From: Rallus limicola
Lineage: Eukaryota > Chordata > Aves > Gruiformes > Rallidae
Assembly (NCBI GenBank): GCA_022605955.1
Contig: JAKCOZ010000007.1
Coordinates: forward strand, 37,922,991 to 37,986,990
Direction of reading: 5' to 3'
Length of the DNA: 64,000 bases
Shown: positions 25,201-39,066 of the stretch, in pieces
How the letters are laid out: each line of letters opens with the position of its first letter
Position numbering within the stretch: position 1 is the first letter of the stretch
Position numbers and translations under genes: made by a program
Notes under the pieces: generated by a model
What the model was told of the DNA's origin: nothing
The model's database searches: none
The model's input: the letters and a program-made list of their open reading frames with translations, nothing else

Positions 25201-28200
25201 GGTACAGTGATATTATTATTTTAGTTTTTCAGAGAACATCATCAGAGTACAGACACTTACAGTCCAGCAATAGTTACTTAGTTTTTGAGAAATTTATGGA
25301 CAGAAATGACTACTGTATGTAGTCTCATCACCCAAGAAATATTTTCAACTTTCCTGGGCAAAGAATCATACAGTGTTCTCCAGTACAAACGAGAAGCATA
25401 TAACCAATTCCTCTGGCACTTACACTTAGATGTGTGTGGTATGTCCAATGCTACACCCCCCCCACCCCTCCCCAAGATGTAACTGGATAAACAGTACTAA
25501 TCATACAACATTGTTTGGTCAGTTCTGTGAAGAATTAACCCTGTTGCACATGATCCAAGGGAATACAGAAAGAACATAGCCAAACTGACAAAACCAGCAT
25601 GATGCATGAAACTTGCTCCTATCAACCTTTTCTATATCAGTCAGCTGGAAAAAGCAAAGCAGGCCACATAAGGTCTGAATTGTGCCAGTGGGTTTTATGC
25701 AGTTCATAGACATTATGATGATGACCCCTGTCCTAATCCAATTTAGGAAAGCTATTCAATATTACTTCTCCAACCAGTCATGATGACGATTAACAAAGTG
25801 AACCCATTTTTTTTTTTTTAATTTACTGCAGGAAAGCATATGAGGCATGTATTACTGAATTTGCCTCAATTAATGAGGTATGTATTAACCACAGGAAAAT
25901 AACACTTTGCAGTTTGTGCACAGCTGAAATGAATTTTAGGTAACATAAGCACATGTTGGGTAAAACATGTTGTTATAAAAAGCAGGTAAAACAAACCATT
26001 CCACTGTGTTGAATGTGTGTATCAAGACTCATGAAATGTTTATCAAGTAATACTAATATAGACATAACAGAATACTCTGTGAGCAGTTTATAGTTCACTT
26101 CTTTCTTATAACCACTTGATGGTGGCAACTTTATCATGGCACTCTCAGGCTCTTTCCTCATCATGTTTGCTTCTATTTTTTCATCTATCCTGTGTAATCT
26201 GCTAGGCTATATTCACAGTGGCCTGGAGGTGCTACTGGTTTGAACTGTCAGGCAAATAAGACACCTGACGTGTCCTTCCCATTCTCTGGGCCTCTTTTAT
26301 CTTGTAGAAACCTACGGTGTAAGGGAACTATGGGACAATGGTATGTCTATGTCTTGACTTGGTGTAGGGAGAGAAGATTCATTTCTACCTTGAGGTCCTT
26401 ATATGTATGAGAATGCTGACACATGAGTAAGGAATCTCAGTTTCTATTACAGCCAGTGAGCAGTCAGGGTTTGATTCCATTTCCTAAACATTCATCTAGG
26501 ACTAGGATGTTTAACTAAGCTTTTCCAGGAGTTCCATATGGCTCTGTAGCAACATCTGTAGGGCAGGAAGGCTACATCAGAACAGCTCAGATAGCACCAC
26601 CTGACTATTTTTAAGTAACTGAAGAGCACACCTAATTAGGAGAGCCTAGAGCACAATTCAAGCACCTATAAAATAAACATCTACACTCGTGTAAATCATT
26701 ATCCATACTCCAATGACTGATTAAGGCTCCTTAGAGTATAGTGGGAACTTACACATCTGGTACACAAGTAGGCATCTCACCTGGTATGTCTTAATCTCTC
26801 ACTGAATCTGCATTTTATATAAACAGGGCCTGAGAGCATGAGGATTTTATAGATGAAGCATAGTCTACATTCATACTAACCAAAACCTAACTCCATGACA
26901 CAGTGCAGTGACCTGAATGAAAGCATATGTCAGCTCTGAATAAACTCCTCTGGGAGCCAGTAGTAGGATAACCGTAATAATATTGTGCTCTCTCAGGGTT
27001 TGTATGTCAAGTTTCTCATTCAGAACTTGTTCAGGTACTACTCAACATTACACTATACCTTTCTGATATATCCTGAATGCCTTTCAGTAGTGTGTTAAGT
27101 GATGTAGCTAACATCTGTCACATGTAATTTGTCCTCTCTTTTCCACTCCCCAAGGGAGGAATTATGCATGCAGTGTAGCGTTTTGTTTTAGTTAAGAATT
27201 CATGCTTGCTGTTTACACATAAAAGATGCTGGGACAGAGTAGCTGTAAGATGAAGGTGTCTTGCTGTGAATTCAGAGCTCTGAGGTTTTGCCCTGTTTTG
27301 AAACTTCATGAAAATCTGACCTTCTGCTTAGCCATTTATAAATGACTTCCCATGTAGGATAGTAAACAGGGAAGAGTATTGCAACTCACAAGGTTTGCTT
27401 CTGTTAGTCTGACTGAGAACACTAATATGCTGCTAATTAACAGTTCACTGAAAGGTGGTAAGACCTTCTGACCCCTTGATCCAGCTGTGTAGGTTGTTGT
27501 GTATATTCAGTGGGAAGGTAGGAGCAAAAGAATGTGCTTTGTAGAAGGAAGGAAGAACAGCAAGTTTTGCAATGACCCTCATTTTCTGTCACAGCTTGTT
27601 CTTCATTATTATACTGGTTTTGAAGTGATATCTGTAAAATGTATATTTTAAGTACAACCTCTGTTCCCACTTCTCTCTGCTGCTTGTAGGTGAAATATTA
27701 AAATGCATCATCAAGGCTAGAAGTGGAATAAAAGCCTAAAAACCAAAACACCTAAGCTGTACTTGCATGAAGGTACATACAGTAAGTACTACAGATTTGA
27801 AGGGAGCTGGCTCACTTTTCTGAGCTGACCAAGTCAATTTAGAGACAAATATGATTTGCAGGAACATCTGAATATTATGTGAAATGAAGTTCTGATTCAT
27901 TTCAAACTTACTATGCTATAAGATCTAAATTCATCTGAATTTAACTAGCTTTAATGTAGCCTTAAGAAAAGCCAAATCATGTAAGTTGGTGTTGGGTCCT
28001 GCACTCTACCTGCCAGAGTTTTGTATATGATTATTTTTACAATTATTATTAACAAAAGCATACCAGAAAGGATGATGTTCCTGTGTCTAACAATTTCCCA
28101 GAAGATTCTTCTTTAAATCTATACAGCCTATCATTCTTTTTCCTGAGCACCACGACTTCCCACTAGTCTACTGGTATAACCTCCTCTTTCTGCATTAGAA

Positions 28201-28989
28201 GATGATTTCAGAGGAAAAGAGAGAATAAAGTTGGTTGTCTTTTTGCATATGATTCATGGGTATTTATAATATTGTTTGCTGAAATAGTTCTATCCTTCAG
28301 AACTGAGCTGGCACTTAAAAAAGAATAATAAGAATGAAATTCCCCTGCATCCCCACCTATCTGGATTTTAGAAAAAGCATTCAAAATCTTTAGTTCAGAT
28401 TCAAATAAAAATTCAACTCCATCAACCCAGAGGCATTTTCTTTTTATAGAGTTCATAATCAACTCTGCAACTGAGTGTAGGCAGCAAAATAGTTACGTAG
28501 GTTCATTCCAACTCTATATACTAAAATTCTCCCTACCTTTAAACCTCCCTAAAATAGGAAGGGAGGAGAATATATAGTCAAGGTCTCCCGCCTGCTCTTC
28601 TCAGCATAATGAATCCTCCCCCGTGTTCATTTAGTTCATCCCCACTATAGAAATGACTTTTTCAATCAAAGCATTGTACTCCTTCCAAAGACATTATGCC
28701 AAATGACAGAACATGAGCTGAAATGACAAGGACAAGCTAGCTCAGCGCAAGGCAAGGGGAGTTTCTAAAGTGAATGATTGAAAACGAATACATACTAGGA
28801 CTTTGCCCAAGGACTCGGCAAAATCAGAGAACCTGATTTTGCATCAGGATGGAAGAATAACACTGTAGTAACCAAGAAAGCTCTCTAATATTTGGTTCAA
28901 TGTTTCATTTTTCTTGCTTACCTCCAATGAATAGTTCTGCACATTATTTATAGAGATTGAACATTGATGCACTCAAAGCCCAAAGAAAT
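22271..28989. other. Unique DNA, no gene seen
   Basis: No repeat family or coding frame I can support over 6.7 kb. The 130-codon minus frame at 24638-25030 has no recognisable domain. A C-rich tract lies at 25454-25473. The patch 22540-22760 looks less AT-simple than its surroundings and may be a conserved non-coding element; this is a guess only. Confidence 0.5.
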
Positions 28990-30170
28990 TTCAGAAGTCA
29001 GTTCCTCACAAGCTTCCTGCATTTGCTTCATTCATTGTAGGCTTCCTTTCTCTGTTTCAGTTTGCCCAGAAGCTCTTTGTTCATCCATGAAGCCTCCAGG
29101 TGTTTTGTCTGACTTCTCTTTGTTGGGATGCATCACTCCTGAGTTTGGAGGAGGTGATCTTTGAATATTAACCAGCTGTCTTGGGCCCCTCTTGGCTCCA
29201 GGCATGGTACTCTAGCAAACAGGTTCCTGGAGAGGCCGAAGTCTGACCTTCTGAAGTCCAGGGTGGTGAGCTTGCTGTGTGCCCTCCTCACTGCTTTGGG
29301 GATCTTGAAGTCTGCCATTTTGTGGCCACCATAACCAAGGCTTCCCTTCAGCCTTTCATCCTCTACCAACCCCACCTTATTGTTGAGAACAACAACATGG
29401 CACCTCCAGCATGGCACCTCTTTTCCTTGGCTCCTCTATCACTTAGAGAAGGAACTTATCATCAACACATTCCAGGAAACTCCTGAATTCCTTGTGCCCT
29501 GCTGTATTTTCCTCCAACAGATATTAGGGTGGTTCAAGCCCCCCATGGGGACCAGGGCTTGTGAATGTTAGGTTGCTCCTATCTGTCTACAGAGCGCCTC
29601 ATACACTTGGTCTCCCTGGTTGAGTGGGCTGTAGCAGACACTTACAGTAATGTCCCCTGTCCTTCCTTCAATTCTGACCCATAAACACTTGGTTGGCTTT
29701 TCAACCATTGTCCAGCTGGTCACTGACATAGTGGGTGACACCCTGTCCTCATTTCCCTGTCCTGTCTTTCCTTAAGAGCCCTTATCCTTCCATCCCAAAA
29801 CTCCAGTCATAGGAGCTATCCCACTAGCTTTCCTTGATGGCAGTAAGATCATAGTCCTAAAGCACTCATCCAATTCTAACTCCTCTTGTTTTCTCCACAT
29901 TGTATATGTATATATACATAAAGAAGCATATAAATTATGCCCCTGATAGAGCTGACTTACCAGCTGGAGCCACTGGAATTCCTTTTTGCTGCACTTCAGA
30001 TGTTCTCCTGCTGACCTGTGATCCTTCTCCTGGCTCTGAACATCTATTTCTGTCATTGGCTTTAAACCGGTAGGAGTCAGATTGAAGTTCTACACCACTA
30101 GCTACTTCATATTGTAGCTTCATATATGGGAATACTTCATATTCCCCAAAGGAAGATACTAGCAACAAAG
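28990..30170 (-). mobile_element. CR1 LINE fragment: ORF2 start, endonuclease and linker
   Basis: A minus-strand internal CR1 piece. From 30170 downward I see the pre-ORF2 stretch (SRRTSEVQQKGIPVAPAGKS), a degraded ORF2 start (MWRKQEELELDE, near 29910), endonuclease remnants, the block resembling D(I)CW before FLECVDDKFLL (near 29480), the linker HKMADFKIPKAVRRAHSKL (near 29310) and LTTLDFRRSDFGL, and finally a PGGFMDEQRASGQ-like end near 29070. The RT domain and 3' end are absent. It overlaps the CR1 at 5670-6600 over nearly the same internal span, showing that two copies of one subfamily were cut at similar places. Confidence 0.85.
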
Positions 30171-30899
30171 ACCTAAGCAGATTTCTGACATGTTAAATCA
30201 CAACATTTCTGAGAGCCATTAGAGGATATTGTGCCATCTAGCTCTCATGGAATTCTTTTGATATGCCTAATCTGATAATGAGAGCATTTATATACTAACT
30301 CAACTCAGCCCATGCATTGAAACACCAAGGAACTGGCTGTCACTTTAGAAAGATATGCACTGCATTTATATTGATAAAATGCATTTGCTTTCCTTCAGAA
30401 GAAATGATCTAACCACTGGATGTGTTGGAGGGTTTTTTCCTCTATTTAAGAGTAAGTACATACATCCACAATACTTCAAAGGATAGCTGCAGTAATGTGG
30501 GTTGTCTTCTCATTAGTTTTACATATCCCAGGGTGTGGCACACACACTGGAGCAAGTGTCACCTGTAGCTGATTCAGCTTTATGCAGTACAGCTCCCCAC
30601 AGTTACACATTCAGGCTTTCAGACTGAGATCCGTTCCAAAACTCAGCAGTCAAGAAAACCTGATAGTCAATAAAATCAATCCCGTCTTACAAGGCAATCT
30701 CATCCTCCAGATAAACAGAAGGAGGCAGGATAATCTGCTAGCTATCATTCTGAGATGATGTGGGATACAGATTTTCCTGCAGTTCCTCCATCATCAAGAA
30801 TTTGTTTAAGGAAAAATGTATTATTCTAAGATTTAAAGAATGAAATTATCCATGTTTGCATTATTTTACTATTTCTGTTATTTGGTGAAAGTTTCTGGT
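30171..30899. other. Unique DNA upstream of the LTR
   Basis: No feature recognised. The 5' edge of the next LTR could reach some way into this interval. Confidence 0.45.
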
Positions 30900-32064
30900 G
30901 GAGGAGGGAGGGTGCAGAGTGGCTTCTGCAAAAACCAGAAGCTTTCTCTAAGCCCAACAGAGTAAACACCAGCTGGGCTCAAGGATGGACTTGCTGCTGA
31001 CCAAGGTCAAGCCTATCAGTGACAGTCATAGTGACACTGAGAATCCCATTTAGGAGGAAAAAAATGCAAGCAGTCACTTTTTTTCCACCAGAGAAAGGAG
31101 TGAGAAGAACCTCTGCAGGCACCAATGTCAGTGAAGAGGGCAGATGGTGGGTGGGGGGAGGGAGGAGGTGCAAGAGGTGCTGGGGAGAAAGATTCCCCTG
31201 CAACCCAGGGAGAAGACCGTGGTGGGGCAGATGTGTCCCCACAGCCCATGGAAGAGGATGGGGAGCAGGTACCTCACTGCAGCTTATGGAGAAGCTCCAC
31301 ACTGGAGTGGGTGGAGACATAAGGAAGACATTGTGACCCACAATGGAGCAAACCTCTGGCAGCTGCTCTGTGACCTGTGGAGAGGGTGAGAGACACAGAG
31401 AGAAAGAGAAAGGCTCACTCCAGATCAGGTTTGCTGGAGGATGGCTGTGACTCCCTGGGGGACCAGACTGGAGTAGTCTGGGCCTGAGAGACTGTGAGAC
31501 ATTCTATGATTTATGACTGCACCCATAGCAGTGACCCACACTGGGGCAGCTGGGAAAGAGCTGAAGCCCCATAGGAAAGGACTCACTTTGGAGAGGTTTG
31601 TGGAGGACTGTCTCCTGTGGGTGGGACTCCACAATGGAGCAGGTGAAATGTGTAAGGATTATCCCCCACCTCCCACCCCCAGCTAAGAGGGAAAACAACT
31701 CATGGGAACTGAACGAAACCCCCATTCCTCCAATTCCCTCCCCCTCCCCCTCCCTGTGCCACAAGGTGGGGGGAGGAAGGGAGAGAACTCACAAATTAAA
31801 GTGAAGTCTGCTAAGAAGGAAGTGGTGGGGGAGGTGCACTTCTCATCCAGCTCTGGTGTCACTGGGTGTTCAGTAATAGTTTTCTTTCCTTTGTTCTGTG
31901 TTGAGCCTGTTTTGCCCATGACGCGAATTGTGGAATGATCTCTCCCTGTCCTTATCTCGACTTCTAAGCCTCTCAATATACATTTTGGCCCCTGTCCAGC
32001 TGAAAAGGGGAGTGATAGAGCGGCTTTGGTGGGTGTCCATCCTCCAGCCAGAGTCAAACCATCA
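30900..32064 (+). mobile_element. Long solo LTR, family A
   Basis: The 3' end is clear: GCGGCTTTGGTGGGTGTC, then CCAGCCAGAGTCAAACCATCA ends at 32064 and matches the terminal block of the LTRs at 4596-5069 and 56104-56750. The U3 is long and is built of diverged repeats of a GTGGAGGACTG / CACTGGAGCAGG-type unit (for example 31290-31320, 31595-31625). The U5 block TGAGCCTGTTTTGCCCATGA is near 31905. The polyadenylation signal is degraded (AGTAATAG near 31871). The 5' boundary is not resolved. The 120-codon minus frame 30979-31341 and others here are shadows in GC-richer LTR sequence. No gag or pol adjoins it. Confidence 0.8.
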
Positions 32065-35000
32065 AATTATGCACCAAGGTATTTCTACATTGTAAGAAAT
32101 AAAGACAAAATCCCCCAAAGAAAACAAAGCAAAACAAATTTAAGAATCTGTTACTTCTTTCTGACACTCTCTCTCCTCTTTACTAGTATTTTTCTCAGAA
32201 TAATTTTCACATTTGACTATCATTTTTCTATGCCTGTACTGGAAGATGAACTGTGAAAACCTTATTTTTCTACAGTCTTTTACTGCAGACATTACCTTTT
32301 TATACAACAGGTGCAATTCTGTTTACTCATAACTTTGAAACCTTTAATTTCTACTAACAGAACATTTTTTGGTTTTTTTGGTTTGCAGTCATTCAATACA
32401 AGTTTCAGATTCCTAGCACCTGGTTTATTTAACAGAAGTAGGAAATTACTGGATTTAAAAATTAATTCTGAAAACATTGCTGTCCTTTTTCATGAAATTT
32501 CTGGCCAAGATAATTCCAATCAGCATCTTCATCTTAACCTTTTTTATATAGTTTTCATTAGATGTATAAATTTGAAACAAGTTCTCCCTCTCTTATTATT
32601 AATTTGGTCATCTACAGGTAAAACCAGTTAGTATCCTATTTTTAGCATTATCATCTTATATATTTCTATAACTATTCAAGAACATTTGTTTCAGAGTTTT
32701 CAATGCATTGGCGGGAATGTTTTCTACTGCGTGACATTCTTCCACATCTTCTATTTAGTCAGTCCTAAATAGATGATAAACTGATTTTTTGACAACTCCC
32801 TCACATCATCAAACATTGTAACACATTTCTATAAACCAAATAAGGCTTTATTTTTTGCTAATATCCGTAAAATTTTGTTTCCTTTTGCTATCCTAAAACA
32901 TTTTATTATGAAATATCATAAATATTTTTTTTCCAGTAATGTGACATATTTTTCTGATGTTTCCTCTCTTTTGGCCCATTTCCAACAGAAAGCAGGCTTC
33001 TGGATCTTTGTGTATTCCTCTATTTCTCTCTTTTCAAATGTAACTTCAGAAAAGTGTATTTCAACTCAATTTAACATAGGGCTAGAGTTCTCAAACAGAG
33101 ATTAGATTTCTAGAGAGAGTTTTTGAGGGAAAAAAACACACAACAGCAGCAACAATAAAAATCCCACCTTCAGTAACAGATCTTATTTTCTTAGATAATA
33201 GCATCAATTGATCAAAAGATACAGATCTATATGAAATTCAGTGCCATCATTGTGGTTGATGAAAACCTGCACAATCAATAAGAATATTGATTAAAATATC
33301 GCTAAATACAGTTACAATGTATTGGAAGTTGCTGAAATCATGAAAGCATCTTTGTCAGCTCAGAGCTAGATTTTGGTCGTAGCTGTGGCCTACGTGTTCT
33401 CACATTACATGTCCAGTAATGTTTCATTATAACTTGACTGTCACATGCTGAGTTGCATTACCCACAGCCTGATTATTTTTCTGAGTATCACTAACTATCT
33501 CTGGAGACATTCCAGGAATCTAATAATTCCTGGTCTTAGTTCACTCATGTTCACTGTTGACACTACCTATACATGTTCACCATTTTCTATATATGATTGA
33601 GAGTGCATGTAGCTGGATTACATAGGACTCTTTCTGTTCATGTCTCTTTGTCCACTGTTGCAAGTTGAGATCTGCTCATCTGCCTTTTGTTGTTCTGGCA
33701 ATGGCAAAGAGTCATCATAAATAACAGTGTACTAGCACAGTACACATTTTACTGGCAGCAATGAAGACCTGTTTGAACCCCATCTCCTAGCAAAAATAAC
33801 TGCTGGAAGCCACCTTTACCTCCCATTTTTTCCCCCAAGAGGTCTTAGGTGTTGCTTCCATTTCCCGCATATATTTGAAATAAGACATCATTAAACCCAT
33901 TTTCACACAACTGCACAAAAGTTGATGATTTATCTTAACTCCTTGAATCTTTGCCAGATCAATCCCTTTCTTTTTATGTATGGGTTATGGTAACTTCAAT
34001 TGTTTTATTTTCCAGTTCTTCAAGAAACACTTTTGTCGTTCCTCTCCTTAAAGGAGAAAACATCTTGTAGTCAGGATCCAGACTTTGTTGCACACTCCCT
34101 CTGTCATCAGACATGACAATTCGTAATGACTACTCATGGGCACAGCTGAGTCAATAGCTAAGACTGATTCATATCTTCACCACCCAACAAATACCAAATT
34201 GTTTCTTTTTCTGTCTTCATCATCCTGTAGACAGCAAACTGCTTGGGCAGAACTGTATACCTGTAGAGCTAGAAGCAATGAGCATTTCCTACAGTCTTGG
34301 TAGTATGGGAACTATGTTTGGTCCTCATCCATAAAAGAAAGTTTCCCCACAATTCCATGTTTGGCAAAACCTATTTCCACCTGATTTTAATCTGTCTTGG
34401 GAAATGACAGCAAATTATAAACATGCTGTTATCAAAGAACCCACAAATCAGTTCATTCATTTCCCCAGATGACTGTGAACAGCTGGAAATGAAGATCTAC
34501 AAAGTATGTGCAATCACATCACAACGACAGCATTTTTGAATGTATGCAAACAAGATGATTGATTATATATGAACAAATAAGCTTCCCTGTAAAGAAATTA
34601 ACAAATGGGCTTTAACCATGTTGTGATCTTCAACAGTACTTAATATGAATGACCTATGTATCAAAACATGAAGTGTTATCTGATTTTAACCTCCATTGCA
34701 GTCATCAGAGATCTAAATAGACATATATCATTTTACACAACTTGAGACTGATTCTGTCCCTGCATTTCAGGACTGTCTCCTTTAAAGGAGACATATTTTT
34801 TTCTGAGCTACAGAAAAGCAATCAAGGTAGGCAATGCATGGGAAAAGGGTGACACTTTGTGGCAATACAAGAGAACTAAGGTTCTTTCATCCTTTTATAT
34901 TTCATCCTTTTTGTATCTATCATTCTGATATTATAAAAATGTAAAGGTGACAAAAGTAGGATGGACCTTGATCATGAGTATACATACTTGTTACTGAAAC

Positions 35001-36507
35001 CAAGCCAAAATCTCCAAAAGAACAACAGGAGAAGGATTTTGAAGACATGCTTATGAAATCACAGCTAATAATGTCATTGTAAAGGTTACCACAAATTTTG
35101 TTTAAATACTATCAGATTCTATTCAGGCACATTAGCAAAAGTTCATTTAGGAATAAGACTTTGGGGAAGATTTTGCATCTCCCAAGACCAGTTTATATGT
35201 TTTCCTTTCTAGAGAATGTTATTTCCTAAACAACTTCTGGTATGAAAATAAAATTAATGAAATGTTCAAGCTCTCTAAAGAAAAAATTTGGCTGTAGCCT
35301 ATAATGGCTAAAACACATCAACAATGCCTAAACCTAGATTAACCTATGGAAAAAGGGGAGATAGAAAGTCTGATGTTGAATTAATAAGCAGTGACAATAC
35401 AATGAAAATAATGGTTAAAGAAAATTATCACTCCTTACTGGACAAATCAAATTTTATAAGCCACATCACGGCTGCATCTGGATTGTCTGTTTTTCTGTAT
35501 TTGTAAGCATTATAAAATTACAACAGTGTGCAAAAGAAGAGATAAGCCTTTCAACCACTTGCACTTTTACTGCAGACACCTTCTTTTCATCATGTCAATG
35601 CACTAAATTCTGTCTCCATGCACCATGGTGTCTATAGATATTTTCACTTTGGCAGCAAAAAATTGTACTGCTGAGTACTACTCCACCTCTTCATCCTGAT
35701 ATTCTTCATTATGGAATGTTATAAAGCCCATACATTATGTATGAACTGAAGTGAATAAATTGTCAGTGAAAAAGTAGCTTCCAAGTTCCTTGAGCCACTC
35801 ACTGGTAGGACCATTTGACTTGCTTATAGTGCACACCTACATTTGGCATTTACTTGGCAAACTGCACTTGGCTCAAGTGATCATCTTCCTATATTAAAAA
35901 AAAAAAAAAATAAAGTTGGTTTCAATGACACAGAAAAGAAATAAAGTGATAAAGAAATAACACTCATGCTAAATTGATTTCTATGGGTTTGTTTCTTCCC
36001 GGAATAATACTTTACACTTCTTTGCTTCACAACATCCATGAAATTAGTGGCATAGTAAGTCCATTCTGCAGGGAGAAAAACTTGGATGCAGAGTGATTTT
36101 AAATGCATTTTACAATGAACATTGTGGAAAGAAGCAGTAGTTGGGAGTCCTAACTTCAAGATCTCACTTTTTAGCAGATAGTTAACTTTTGAGTAGAAAT
36201 AGAAGAGAATTTGCATAGCTATCAGGAGCCAGGCTAGGTCATTGTAGCAGACGATCAGACACCAGACTATGAAATAATGCAAAGCACTAAATCAGGTGGG
36301 AAGCAGTCACTCCCTTCAACATGTACAACCAAAAAATGGTTAATACTGCTGAAAGTAACCCATAAATTAAAGGTTCTATTCAATCCAGCTAACTTCAGAT
36401 ACTGTCTTTTGCCCACTACAGAATGGTTGATTTCCCAGTGCTCGGAGGAGAGGAGGTCCCAAGAGGGAGTCATTCAGAGATCCCAGGATTATGTCTGATT
36501 TTAATTC
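32065..36507. other. Unique AT-rich DNA, no gene seen
   Basis: No repeat family recognised apart from simple runs such as A15 at 35896-35910. The largest frame (35881-36282 minus, 133 codons) has no domain features. Confidence 0.55.
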
Positions 36508-36846
36508 AATGACTGTAGAGAATAGAAACATATTAGATAAGACTTCTCCAGGTGGTGTGCCAAAAAGCAAGGGTTAAACAAAGAACATGGGAGTGTGGTG
36601 TGCGCAAGAATCTGGAACAGCAAAATATGCATGAATCTGGGAGTGAATGAGAACGTGAAGGAGACTGTTGAACACCAGCCTGTGAAAACAGAAGTGTTTA
36701 GCTTCGTGCTATTTAGATACCCAAGTTGAGTAATCATTGGGGGAATGAACACCTCCCTTTAGGGGAAGGTATTTAAGCAGTAGTGTGTGTAATAAAGCTG
36801 ATTCTATACTTGCACCTGCTGGAGTCTTCCATACACCACAAATGAC
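36508..36846 (+). mobile_element. Solo LTR with perfect 6-bp target duplication
   Basis: The body 36514-36840 (327 bases) begins TGTAGAGAAT and ends ACACCACA. It is flanked by the identical hexamer AATGAC at 36508-36513 and 36841-36846. A 6-bp duplication is characteristic of alpha/beta-type (ERVK-like) integrases, unlike the 5 bp expected for ERVL. Promoter and processing signals are in proper order: an inverted CCAAT box (ATTGG) near 36736, a TATA-like TATTTAAG at 36770-36777 and AATAAA at 36791-36796. The U5 after it is short (about 45 bases). No internal sequence remains, so it arose by LTR-LTR recombination. Orientation is plus from the signal order. Confidence 0.88.
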
Positions 36847-36989
36847 TGTCTGTGTTGAAGTACAGGAACATTTGATCTAGGCATCATATTCCTTGAATGG
36901 CTTCAGGCTCTGAGTCCCTGTTTCCCAGAGGGATTGAAAGTTTATTTCACCTCTTCGCCCTGAGGCATGATTAGTTACACACCTACTTC

Positions 36990-37085
36990 ATTCTTGACAG
37001 AGCCTTTTCCAATTCTGTTTAAGGACCTCCAGTGATTGAGACCTCACTGTTTCTAGGCAATCGATCCCAGTGCTAGACTGGGAAG
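36990..37085 (-). mobile_element. Ancient CR1/L3-like fragment
   Basis: The stretch GGACCTCCAGTGATTGAGAC followed by CTAGGCAATCGATCCCAGTG resembles the complement of the last part of CR1/L3 ORF2 (a spot reading, on minus, that the LINE C-terminus encodes as a Leu-Pro-rich block). It is short, heavily diverged and lacks a recognisable 3' tail, so the call is tentative. Confidence 0.4.
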
Positions 37086-39066
37086 ATTTTGCTGTGGTGC
37101 AATTCAGATCAAAACTTCACATGATGTATTTAGGTGTTTGTAATGCAGGCGTGTCTTCTTATCTAAGCTCCCACTGCAGTCAGTGGGGAATCAGTCAATT
37201 TTTGTTCAAGTAACTGAAGAAGATGATCAGCCTTTCTTCAAATGCTTTGCTTTCTAGGGTCTTGTTTATTCTCAGAACAATTCTGTGGATTAGTCTTTAA
37301 TTACTGCAGACTGGTAGGTCCAAACCCCAAAGCTCTATCGTTCCCTGCACATTACAAAACCTGAAAAGAAAGAATTAATTCACATTTTTAGATGCTTTTG
37401 GGCTTTCTGATACTCAAAACAAATTTTTCTATTTTTCACCCTTCAATCTTTTTGGCTCATATTTGACCCATATCGTTGTCTAAATCCCAGATATCCTGTC
37501 TATAGATCTGCTACATTCATATTCCATTCTACAATTGTGCAGTTGACAGTTTTTTTCCCAAATGTAACATATTAAACTTGTCCCTACTCAATCTCTTCTT
37601 TTTTTTTTTCTTTTGTAAGACTGTTTTACCAGTTTTCAAGACTACTTTCAGTTCTCTTCATGCCATTTACAGTATCTCTTTTCTCTCTCAGGTTCATATA
37701 ACCAACAAACTGAAAAAAACCTCTTTTTTGATTGTTTATACAACTAATAAATGCAGTGATCAAATGCAAGGTAGATTTCTGCAGAATAATACATATTTTT
37801 CTTTTTTGAAGTTGATAATGTTTTATGCAAATGGTTATCAAATACATGTGGTAGTGATAACATCTTTTCCTGTTTCCATTCCTTGTTTGTTAGAATCTTC
37901 TGAGAGCATCAACCAAAACCTTTTTAAAATTAAGGTTTCTTTTTCATTATTTCCTTTTATTGTCTGTAACACTGCCTTAGAAGAAAATTACAGTGGTTGG
38001 ATGTAATGATACAATTTAATCTTGTTGATTATTACTGGTTTAGTTTTTCATTTTTTAAGGTGATAATTACTAAAAATATGACATTTTTTTAACTGGAAAT
38101 TTATGAGGTCTTCATAATTATTACTTAATTTATACTTATTCAAAGCAAAAATCTCAGAAATCTTGTTCATTTTTGACTAGTAATAGTGTTTCCAAATATC
38201 TGCTACTCATTGATGTTTTACAGGGGCACTTAAGAACAACATTAACTTGACTATCAGGTCAAGATTTTTATGATGTTTCTCTTATTACTCAAAAAATGAT
38301 TTCTTGTTCCCCTTGATGTCTTCTACACATTGCATTGTATGTTTCTCATTGGTCTTTCTAACCTTCTCTCTAGGAGTTCATGTTACTTTATTTCATTTCA
38401 TTTTATATTTAAGCTTATCTTTATTAATCTTGGTTTCCATTTCTGTTTCTTTTTGTATCTGAGTTCAAGCTTTAACCATTTCATTGTTTCATTAAAAAAA
38501 CTGTCATTTACGTGCAATTGTTTGCTTATATACTTGGTTTAGGGGGGTTACTTTTAAGAAATATCAAGACAGTCTTCCCTTTAATTAACCTTTTCTGGAA
38601 CTTTATCTAGAGTTGCCACTAATGATAGGCAATCTTGGTGTAAATGCCATGTCTCTTACCCTTTTCCTTTTCTTTTCTGTGTTCTTTTTATTAATTTTTT
38701 TTTTTTTGATCCTCAGTTGTTTTCTATTAATAGTGCAGTCATATGTAAAACCTCAAAGCTCTTCTACAGCAATTATGTTGTAGCTGTGATCGTGTATTAA
38801 AGCTTTCAAAGCTTTTTATTTTTCTTCATACTTCTCATGTCAGACTAAAAATACCTAGGATGTTCAGCACACCAAATATTTACTTTTTGTTCTAAATATT
38901 ATAACCTTCAGGTGAAGAAGTCTATCCTCATTTTCCATGAGGTAAACTGCTCTCTAAGCAAAGTGCTCATGGAAAGTGATCATATAGAGGTAGAGGATGC
39001 AGATCTCCATCTGATAACACTATGTGCACACCCTCCTATACAATGTCATTGCATGACTCGTCCTTT
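37086..39066. other. Unique AT-rich DNA, no gene seen
   Basis: T-rich, with many homopolymer runs. The 142-codon frame at 37578-38006 reads as Phe/Ser-rich low-complexity sequence without domain features and I do not call it. Confidence 0.55.

Noticed and set aside
30979..31389. Several overlapping frames around 31 kb on both strands
   Set aside because: They fall within the repeated U3 of an LTR whose GC-richer sequence lacks stops by composition.
35881..36282. 133-codon minus frame
   Set aside because: Ends in a poly-Phe run encoded by an A-rich stretch and has no domain signature.
37578..38006. 142-codon plus frame
   Set aside because: Starts in a T-run and is Phe/Ser/Ile-rich; no family features.
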